Origin: Verrucomicrobiota bacterium
Lineage (GTDB): Bacteria > Verrucomicrobiota > Verrucomicrobiia > Opitutales > Opitutaceae
DNA: 29,885 bases
NCBI GenBank assembly: GCA_023386835.1
Contig: JAEWIY010000079.1
Coordinates: 1-29,885 of the forward strand
Reading direction: 5' to 3'
The notes under the pieces are model-generated. The model was not told the DNA's origin, made no database searches, and saw nothing but the letters and a program-made list of their open reading frames with translations. Shown in pieces: positions 24,579-29,885 of this stretch. Position 1 is the first letter of the stretch. The number at the start of each line of letters is the position of its first letter. Both the position numbers and the translations under genes were made by a program.

Positions 24579-25875
24579 ACAGCACAACTTCTTCCGTGCT
24601 CGGCAAAGGCGCCTTGATCGGAGTTGTACGGTCGTCACCAAAGTCGACGAGGGCGGCCTGCGCGAGTGAATGCTCGGTGCGCAGATGCCCGTACGTCTTC
24701 ATTGCGAGCCGGCCGCCATCTGAATGGCCGAGCCACCTGCTGACCGTTGGGATGTCGACGCCCTTTTCGATGCAGATGGTGGCGAAATAATGCCGCAGGT
24801 GGTGCTGCGTCAGCCGTGGCGCTCCCAAATGTGCACACGCCCGCTGGAGCGGACGCAGACAGGTGGTAGCTTTCAGCAGCTTCTCTTCCCGATCGCGTCC
24901 AGCAACCAACCGGTCAAGGAGACGCTTGAGCGGTGGAATGACTGGTATCGTACGGTCGGAGGAAACGGATTTGTACCCCGGCACGTAAAGCGTCCCGACT
25001 CTTCCCGAGACACCCGGCTTGTAATAGCCGACGCGCACCAGGTTCGCCTCTTCGTGCCGCGCGCCCGAATAGGCCAGAAACTCCGCGAAATTGGCGTTCG
25101 CCTCCGCGCAAGACTGATGTAGCGGATGTGGCCTTCGATCCTGATCTGCGACGGTCACGCCGCGGATCTGGGCGAAGAGGCGGTCCATCATCAATCGATC
25201 AGGCAACGCCGGCTTTTTCGATAGCGCCGGCAAATTGATTCGTTCGCGCAAGACCGTCCGCTCGAAAAACGGGCTCTGAATCATCACCCGTTCCTCAATC
25301 GCGATGTCGATCAGGCGCCGCAGGCAAAGCAGCGTATCGTTCACGACAGTGTTGCCGTATCCTTGTGTCCTTGTCGTGCAGACGCCGATGCGACCGTGCC
25401 TCACCACGGCCTCCTTCGACAGATAATCGCGAAGCTCGAAGATCAGGTCCGGGGTCACGCGCTTGACCGGATAGCTGTCGAACGACCCCCGCCGCCAATT
25501 CTCCCGAAGTCGCTTAACGTGACCTTTGTAGCCAACAACTGATGACGCAGCCAAACTGGCCGCTTCAGTGCGCTTGAGAAACTCGTTCGCAAGTTCTCCC
25601 AGCGTCCTGAATTCACCCGAAATCCTCGCCCCGCTCTGCCGGGCCTTCTCGTTCTCCTCCTGTTCCTTCCGATGTCTGAGCTTCGCAACCGTCAGGACGT
25701 CCGTTTCAAGGCTCTTCCAGGTCCGGGTCTGATTCAGCGAGACACGCGTGACGTACACTCCGCGGGACCGCCGGTAGTACAGGTTTTCGACGCCCGAAAC
25801 CTTCTCGAAGTCGGACGTCCGTTTCTTCCGGCCAGCCTTTCCAGCAGCCGGCGGTGAATCGTCTGAACTTGGCAT
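24541..25875 (-). CDS. Tyrosine recombinase / site-specific integrase
   Basis: This 444-residue phage-integrase-family recombinase has a basic N-terminal arm (residues 1-75, AGRKKRTSDFEKVSGVENLYYRR and following), a SAM-like core-binding domain about 90-195 (TLGELANEFLKRTEAASLAA), and a catalytic domain with all expected residues: Arg273 in YSGARHEE, a candidate Lys302, His358 and Arg361 in HHLRHYFAT, His384 in WLGHSD, and nucleophile Tyr395 in MKTYGHL. It should be active. The N-terminal look matches a group common in Verrucomicrobia. It converges on and overlaps the excisionase-like gene. No tRNA is adjacent, so its target is not obvious. Confidence 0.93.
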   Translation of the reverse strand: MPSSDDSPPAAGKAGRKKRTSDFEKVSGVENLYYRRSRGVYVTRVSLNQTRTWKSLETDVLTVAKLRHRKEQEENEKARQSGARISGEFRTLGELANEFLKRTEAASLAASSVVGYKGHVKRLRENWRRGSFDSYPVKRVTPDLIFELRDYLSKEAVVRHGRIGVCTTRTQGYGNTVVNDTLLCLRRLIDIAIEERVMIQSPFFERTVLRERINLPALSKKPALPDRLMMDRLFAQIRGVTVADQDRRPHPLHQSCAEANANFAEFLAYSGARHEEANLVRVGYYKPGVSGRVGTLYVPGYKSVSSDRTIPVIPPLKRLLDRLVAGRDREEKLLKATTCLRPLQRACAHLGAPRLTQHHLRHYFATICIEKGVDIPTVSRWLGHSDGGRLAMKTYGHLRTEHSLAQAALVDFGDDRTTPIKAPLPSTEEVVLFKPDSGAQSKTG

Positions 25876-25901
25876 ACCTGGTATCCAAACCTGGTATCCA
25901 A
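25876..25901 (-). repeat. Perfect tandem 13-bp repeat at the integrase start
   Basis: On the minus strand the unit TTGGATACCAGGT occurs twice back to back, and the second copy runs directly into the integrase ATG. Each unit has a TGG-ATA-CCA core that is nearly symmetric. It could be arm-type binding sites for the integrase or HTH protein, an autoregulatory operator, or simply a leader duplication giving two AGGT ribosome-binding elements. Confidence 0.7.
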
Positions 25902-25929
25902 GTCAGCGCAATCTTTCAGCGCATTTCCA

Positions 25930-26385
25930 TCAGGCTTCGGGCTTCTTGGTGCATTGCGGTTGCGCACCTTCCGGAAGATCAGGCACTTCACCAACTCCGG
26001 CAGGGGGCAGTGTGCCATCGAGTTCCTGCCGCCAATGGGCGACATCGCCCCCGGGGCAGTAGATGTACATCATGTGCAGGGGCTCGGAACCGGTGTTGGT
26101 CAGCTGGTGAAACTTGCCCGGCGGCAGGTAGACGGCCTGGCCGGCGGTGATCTCCTGCCGTTCCGTGTCGACGCAGATCTCACCGGTCCCCTCGAGGACC
26201 ATGTAGACCTCTTCCTGCTCCTGATTATGCCACGGGACCTGACCGCCGTTCGGCTCGAGGACCACGTAGCCCATCGCAAAACCTTTCGCCGGAATCGGCT
26301 GCCCCGCCTGACCCACCATCCCACGCGTCCAACGACGCGCAGGAAACGTCCGCCCCGCAATTTTCGTGATATCGGCAATGATCAT
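25930..26385 (-). CDS. Single-domain cupin protein
   Basis: This 151-residue cytoplasmic protein has one cupin barrel. Motif 1 is WHNQEQEEVYMVLEG (52-66), giving metal ligands His53, Gln55 and Glu59 where the usual pattern is His-x-His-x(3-4)-Glu, so one histidine is replaced by glutamine, a common variant. Motif 2 is LPPGKFHQLTN (87-97) with His93. The later PLHMMYIYCPGGD segment is typical of small cupins related to mannose-6-phosphate isomerase or oxalate-type barrels. The reaction cannot be inferred. It lies 138 bases downstream of the Ric gene, possibly in its operon, and borders the integrase module without visible damage. Confidence 0.85.
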   Translation of the reverse strand: MIIADITKIAGRTFPARRWTRGMVGQAGQPIPAKGFAMGYVVLEPNGGQVPWHNQEQEEVYMVLEGTGEICVDTERQEITAGQAVYLPPGKFHQLTNTGSEPLHMMYIYCPGGDVAHWRQELDGTLPPAGVGEVPDLPEGAQPQCTKKPEA

Positions 26386-26523
26386 GCGCGCGACCTGTAG
26401 GCCGGGCTGGTCCGGGAGCGCGAGCTTATTGCGTTCCCGCCCAGGTGGTCGGACGCCCGCGCCAAGCGCAGTCGCCGCGGCCCGCCGGTCGCGGCCAGAG
26501 CCAGGAAGGCGACCTTCGCGCGA
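26386..26523. other. Spacer between Ric and cupin genes
   Basis: This 138-base GC-rich spacer has no gene. There is no hairpin with a T-run that would separate the two genes, so read-through from ric into the cupin gene is possible. Confidence 0.35.
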
Positions 26524-27216
26524 TCAGTTCGCACCCAGCGCGCGAGGAAACAACACGTTGTTCTCCTTGTGCACGTGCTGGTGCATGTTCGCCTCCAGCC
26601 GGGCGAGGCCGTCGTAGAGGGCGCGGAAGGTGTTGCAGGCCCACTCCGGTGGAGCGTATCCGTCCGTTAATACGCGAAGCCGGGCCAGGGCGGCGCCGGC
26701 TACCTCGTGCTCTGACTCGAGCTCCTGCAGCGCCTCGCGCAAGTCTACCCGACCCGCCTCCGTCGGGTGAGCTGCCAGGCGACGAATCGACGGGAACACA
26801 CGCTGTTCTTCATCCACGATGTGATCCGCGAGCTCCGGCGCGAGCTGCGCAAAAACCTGCCGGATCTCCACCAGCCGCGGCTCGTGGTCACCGTGCACCG
26901 CCGCGACTTTGCGCGTCATGAAGTCAAGCCGAGGCAACTCCTCCCGAAGATAGTTGTGGTGCGCCGCCTCGATGTGGTCGCACAGCGCATCCAGCCCCAG
27001 GGCATCCGCATCGATCAAGGATTCATCCGCGGAAACATCGAGCGCCGCCAACAGCGCAAGCACCGTCGCCGGGTCGAGCCCCTTGGCGCGGCAGATCTCC
27101 GACAACGCCTTCTTGCCTCCGCAGCAATAATCCACCCCGAGCTTTTCGAAGATCCGCGCGCGCACCGGCGCCGCACGCACCAACTCCCCAATCGTCGTAT
27201 CAATCGTGATCGTCAT
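26524..27216 (-). CDS. ric: Ric-family di-iron iron-sulfur cluster repair protein (YtfE/ScdA)
   Basis: This 230-residue protein has the full family layout: an N-terminal ScdA_N domain (1-60) with the conserved VDYCCGGKK (Cys31, Cys32), then a hemerythrin-like four-helix bundle holding the di-iron centre. Likely ligands by alignment to known members are His86/His87, His108, His132 with Glu136 (HIVDEEQRVFP), Glu169/His170 (ESEHE), and His214 with Glu218 (HVHKENNVLFP). Ric proteins restore iron-sulfur clusters damaged by nitric oxide or oxidants and act in the cytoplasm. A perfect TTGAT-N4-ATCAA box lies 84 bases upstream of the start, fitting control by an Fnr/Dnr-type regulator under low oxygen or nitric oxide. 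Confidence 0.95.
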   Translation of the reverse strand: MTITIDTTIGELVRAAPVRARIFEKLGVDYCCGGKKALSEICRAKGLDPATVLALLAALDVSADESLIDADALGLDALCDHIEAAHHNYLREELPRLDFMTRKVAAVHGDHEPRLVEIRQVFAQLAPELADHIVDEEQRVFPSIRRLAAHPTEAGRVDLREALQELESEHEVAGAALARLRVLTDGYAPPEWACNTFRALYDGLARLEANMHQHVHKENNVLFPRALGAN

Positions 27217-27299
27217 ATGATGAGCGGAGCACCTGCTGGGCGCCCCGCTCCGGTTAAGTACCGCGCTGGCTGCTGCCGGAAGAAGGAAGTTTCAATCGA

Positions 27300-27313
27300 T
27301 TGATCTGGATCAA
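27300..27313 (-). promoter_or_regulatory. Fnr/Dnr-type binding site upstream of ric
   Basis: TTGATCCAGATCAA on the minus strand is a perfect match to the CRP/FNR-superfamily half-site pair TTGAT-N4-ATCAA. The site ends 84 bases before the ric start codon. No convincing -10 element is placed 22 bases after it; a GTACTTAAC lies farther down. The regulator gene is not in the window. Confidence 0.75.
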
Positions 27314-27456
27314 CTCTCCCGGAAGTTTCGCTCCGGCTGCGGACGTGGGTCCAACCTTCGCCTCGACCGACGCGCGGGCCCGGCCGCTCCTCCCCGCCCG
27401 GGTAGGAGGTCGCAGATCCGCATGGGCGCGCAGACCTGTCTCGCCTGCGCCAAACC

Positions 27457-27475
27457 GGGCCGGCGCGAACGGCCC
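27457..27475 (-). terminator. Possible hairpin terminator after the second receptor
   Basis: GGGCCG and CGGCCC form a perfect 6-bp stem with a 7-base loop, 39 bases after the receptor stop. On the minus strand it is followed by GGTTTGG, a weak T-tract, so it is only a candidate terminator. Confidence 0.35.
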
Positions 27476-27514
27476 TGATCTGGTCTCAACGTCTGTTCCG
27501 AAGCCAGCCGGGCG

Positions 27515-29878
27515 TCAAAACCGAGCGCTCAGCGACAGCCGCCAGACGCGGCCGGGGTCGATGGTGGCGCGATCCCAGGTCGCCAGGTAGTAGAGGTCAC
27601 GGCGGTCAAAGACGTTCTGCACGTTGAGCGCGATCTGGTACGTCACGTTGTGCGTGGTGAAACGGTAGCCAAGCGAGCTGTCGATTCGCCACGTGTCGGG
27701 CAGCGGCCCCCAATCCGGCTGGCCACGCGCGGATGAGCGCGTCAGCGGACGCTCTCCCGTGTAGATCGTGCCTACGCTGAAGCTCAAACCCTTGAAGCGA
27801 CCATCCCGCACGTTGAAGCGGTTGAACATCGTGAACCGATGTTCTGGAGTGAGGGGAATGGCCAAGCCCGTCTGCTCGTCCGTCGCGTCGGTGTACGCGT
27901 AACCGGCGAACAACAGCCAGTTCTCCGTCACGCGCCCGTTGGCGCCGAGTTCAAATCCGCGACTCCGCTGTCCGCTCTCCTGGATGAAGTAATCCTCCCG
28001 GTCCGGGTCCGGCCGCGTCACGTTGTCCTGCAGGAGATCGAAGTAACTCGCCAGCGCCGAGATTCGTCCGTCGAGCAACTGCAGGCGCAAACCGATCTCC
28101 TTCTGATTGCCCTCCTCCGGATCCAGCGGCGTGCCATCGGGCTGCGTGCGGAATTCGGGGTCGAATGAATTGTTCAGATTGCCGTAGATGGTCACCGAAC
28201 GGTCGGCGTTGACGTGCCAGACCGCGCCCGCACTCCAGGTCGCGCCATCTGTCTCGGTCACGACCGTGGGCGGCGCGTCGAGGCGGACCTTGTTCGGAAG
28301 AGCGCCACTGTGCCAGGCAATCGACTTCTGACGCACGTCGCTGTGCCGGCCCCCGACCATCAAATAAACCCGGTCGTCGGCGAGGGAGATGACGTCATTC
28401 AGGTAGAAGTCCTGGTTCGTGATGACGTTCTTCGTCTCCGTATTGTAGTGCAGCGGCGGACGGTCGGCCAGGGAGGGAAGAGGCGGTTCCGCGGCGCGGT
28501 CGAAGATATTGATCGGCAGCAGCAGGTTGGTGTTGAAGCCGGCCAGTTGGGGGTTCGCCAGAAACTCCGCGTAGGTTAGGTTCGGATACGCATTGTTGCG
28601 CTGCCCCGCCTGGCCCAGGCTGAGCCGACCGGGGCCGGTGAGGGCGGCGCCGGTCAGGCCACCGTAGTTGCGGGACGACTCATGGTTGAGGTTGAAGTCA
28701 TACTGCTGCGTCCACCCGTGTCCGAGCAGCAGCCGATGCTGCGCGGGTCCGGTCTCGAAGTTCCAAATGAGTTCGTTGCGCGACCGGTAGTTATCCACGT
28801 CCCGTCGCAGATCCCGCCAGCTGCGCGAGGTCAAAGCCGTATCGTAGAGGATGGTGAGCGACTCGGGAGACGCGAAGGTTTCGACAAACTCCTGCTCCTT
28901 CGCCTCGAACTGAAACTGGGATCGGAACTGGAGATTCTGGCTGAAGGCGTGGCGGAAATCGGTGGCGGCCACGTGGCGCGTGACGTGACGGTAGTCTTCC
29001 GGACTGTTCCACTGATGATCCGTGGGTATCCGGCGATACACCCCGTCGCCCGTGACGATGCCCTTCGGATCGCCCGCATGCACCGGACTGGCCCAGCCAC
29101 CCGGACGATCCATGAAGCTGTAGTAGTATTCGACGATCAGCCGCGTGCGATCGGTGATGTCCCAACGGAAGGACGGCGCGATGCCCTCCTCCTCCAGGCG
29201 CGTGCCGAACCAGTTTTCGCCGCGACCGTAGATGCCGTTCACGCGGATCATCACCTGGCCATCCATCACCGGCAGCGGGTGGTTGGTGTCGAACTCCGCC
29301 CGCTGCTGCCCATGGCCGCTCAGGATCAGCCGCGCCTGGTGGAACGGACGGGGCTGGGGCTGCTTGGTGATGCGGTTGATCGTGCCGCCGTAACCGCCCG
29401 CTCCATACAGGACCGCGGCCGGGCCCCGGATCACCTCCACCCGCTCGATGTTGGCGAGGGGTTGCGAACCGAATCCGGCGGTCTGGGCAAAGCCGTTCAG
29501 GAAGTTGCTGCCCGGGTTGGAGAACCCACGCATGTTGAAGTTGTCGTTCTCGTTCGTCTTGATTGCGGCCGGTTCGTAAGCCAGCAGCTCCGAGGTGTCG
29601 GTCGCCATGATGTCCTCGATGAACTCCTGGTTGTAGATCGACACGTTCATGGGGATATTCTCGATCGGCGTGTTCATCCGGGTCGCCTCCGCGGCATTGG
29701 TCGAGAGATAGCCGACATCGTTGTCGGTCGTGACCTCGAAGGCGGAGAGGATGACGGTATCGCCAGCCTCCTGCTCCGGTTGGGGGCGATCGGGGGCCGG
29801 GACCTGGCCGGAGGCGCCGGCGGAAAGAAAGAGGCCGGCGGCGAGAACAGCGGCCAGGCGGGTCGACAGGGTTGGCAT
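27515..29878 (-). CDS. TonB-dependent receptor, siderophore-type, Opitutaceae-style leader
   Basis: This 787-residue outer-membrane receptor has a signal peptide at about 1-24 (LAAVLAAGLFLSAGASG). After a short Pro/Glu-rich linker comes VILSAFEVTTDNDVGYLSTN, a leader I associate with Opitutaceae receptors. The plug at about 70-175 includes IPMNVSIYNQEFIED, FNMRGFSNPGS and IERVEVIRGPAAVLYGAGG. The barrel follows and ends in the expected terminal phenylalanine (LSLSARF). It has neither an STN nor a carboxypeptidase-regulatory-like domain, so it imports without FecR signalling. The plug type is that of siderophore or metal-complex receptors, but in this phylum carbohydrate substrates are also possible. 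Only seven bases upstream are visible, so its promoter cannot be judged. Confidence 0.9.
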   Translation of the reverse strand: MPTLSTRLAAVLAAGLFLSAGASGQVPAPDRPQPEQEAGDTVILSAFEVTTDNDVGYLSTNAAEATRMNTPIENIPMNVSIYNQEFIEDIMATDTSELLAYEPAAIKTNENDNFNMRGFSNPGSNFLNGFAQTAGFGSQPLANIERVEVIRGPAAVLYGAGGYGGTINRITKQPQPRPFHQARLILSGHGQQRAEFDTNHPLPVMDGQVMIRVNGIYGRGENWFGTRLEEEGIAPSFRWDITDRTRLIVEYYYSFMDRPGGWASPVHAGDPKGIVTGDGVYRRIPTDHQWNSPEDYRHVTRHVAATDFRHAFSQNLQFRSQFQFEAKEQEFVETFASPESLTILYDTALTSRSWRDLRRDVDNYRSRNELIWNFETGPAQHRLLLGHGWTQQYDFNLNHESSRNYGGLTGAALTGPGRLSLGQAGQRNNAYPNLTYAEFLANPQLAGFNTNLLLPINIFDRAAEPPLPSLADRPPLHYNTETKNVITNQDFYLNDVISLADDRVYLMVGGRHSDVRQKSIAWHSGALPNKVRLDAPPTVVTETDGATWSAGAVWHVNADRSVTIYGNLNNSFDPEFRTQPDGTPLDPEEGNQKEIGLRLQLLDGRISALASYFDLLQDNVTRPDPDREDYFIQESGQRSRGFELGANGRVTENWLLFAGYAYTDATDEQTGLAIPLTPEHRFTMFNRFNVRDGRFKGLSFSVGTIYTGERPLTRSSARGQPDWGPLPDTWRIDSSLGYRFTTHNVTYQIALNVQNVFDRRDLYYLATWDRATIDPGRVWRLSLSARF

Positions 29879-29885
29879 GGTGCAG

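Larger units (their letters stand above)
24234..25901. mobile_element. Minimal integrase/excisionase module (remnant or small integrative element)
   Basis: An excisionase-like gene and a complete tyrosine integrase lie tail to tail with no other cargo, in a stretch less GC-rich than its surroundings, next to a possibly truncated gene and a large hairpin. I see no flanking direct repeat, so the true ends are unknown. The span given covers the two genes and the tandem repeat only. Confidence 0.5.
27217..27514. other. Intergenic region between second receptor and ric
   Basis: This 298-base stretch carries the Fnr/Dnr-type box and, nearer the receptor gene, a hairpin. I see no further gene; short open frames here have no family features. 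Confidence 0.5.

Noticed and set aside
23988..24641. Minus-strand open frame through the non-coding stretch and the excisionase-like gene.
   Set aside because: It has no family features and overlaps both the HTH gene and the 3' end of the integrase.
23959..25930. Direct repeat CGCAATC near both ends of the integrase module as attachment sites.
   Set aside because: Only seven bases match, well within chance for two stretches of this length.
1..29885. CRISPR array, rRNA operon or insertion sequence.
   Set aside because: No spaced repeat series, rRNA-like sequence or transposase was found on either strand.

Overview
The window reads as high-GC chromosomal DNA of a Verrucomicrobium, most likely from the Opitutales/Opitutaceae. 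This rests on the PVC-type CxxCH 'membrane-bound dehydrogenase' architecture, the TonB-dependent receptor starting with an LSAFEV...D.GY...R.NTP leader of the Opitutaceae kind, the abundance of S1 sulfatases, and a tyrosine recombinase of the type common in Verrucomicrobia. The assignment is from recalled family features, not from a search. Ribosome binding sites are weak throughout, and many genes are joined by ATGA stop/start overlaps.

Region A (1-12408, all minus strand, transcribed right to left) is a catabolic operon: SDR dehydrogenase, aldehyde dehydrogenase, iduronate-2-sulfatase-like S1 sulfatase, a giant 1935-residue exported fusion protein, a LamG-fold exported protein, a GntP-family sugar-acid permease and the start of an MFS transporter cut by the window edge. 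The giant protein joins in one frame an S1 sulfatase, HEAT repeats, a neutral-ceramidase-like domain, a PVC propeller dehydrogenase, more HEAT repeats and a cytochrome c CxxCH domain. It is the most unusual object in the window.

Region B (12409-14107) is a divergent intergenic segment with operator-like repeats, then a stand-alone exported ceramidase-like protein on the plus strand, closed by a hairpin.

Region C (14108-23301, minus strand) is a second operon in transcription order: FecI-like ECF sigma factor, FecR-like anti-sigma, an STN-domain (signal-transducing) TonB-dependent receptor, two S1 sulfatases, a Tat-exported protein of unknown function with a barrel-like look, and a truncated zinc-type alcohol dehydrogenase. 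Together A-C look like a polysaccharide/sulfated-glycan utilisation locus. My inferred model is that substrate binding to the receptor activates the sigma factor, sulfatases remove sulfate outside the cytoplasm, the fused dehydrogenase oxidises the freed sugar to a lactone/acid, GntP imports the acid, and the SDR and ALDH finish its breakdown.

Region D (23302-25920) is visibly less GC-rich. It holds a possibly 3'-shortened membrane protein, a large hairpin, an excisionase-like HTH gene and a complete tyrosine integrase. The last two converge and overlap at their 3' ends, and a perfect 13-bp tandem repeat abuts the integrase start.

Region E (25921-29885, minus strand) holds a cupin, a Ric/YtfE di-iron repair protein preceded by a perfect TTGAT-N4-ATCAA Fnr/Dnr-type box, and a second TonB-dependent receptor. 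No rRNA, tRNA or CRISPR array was seen.
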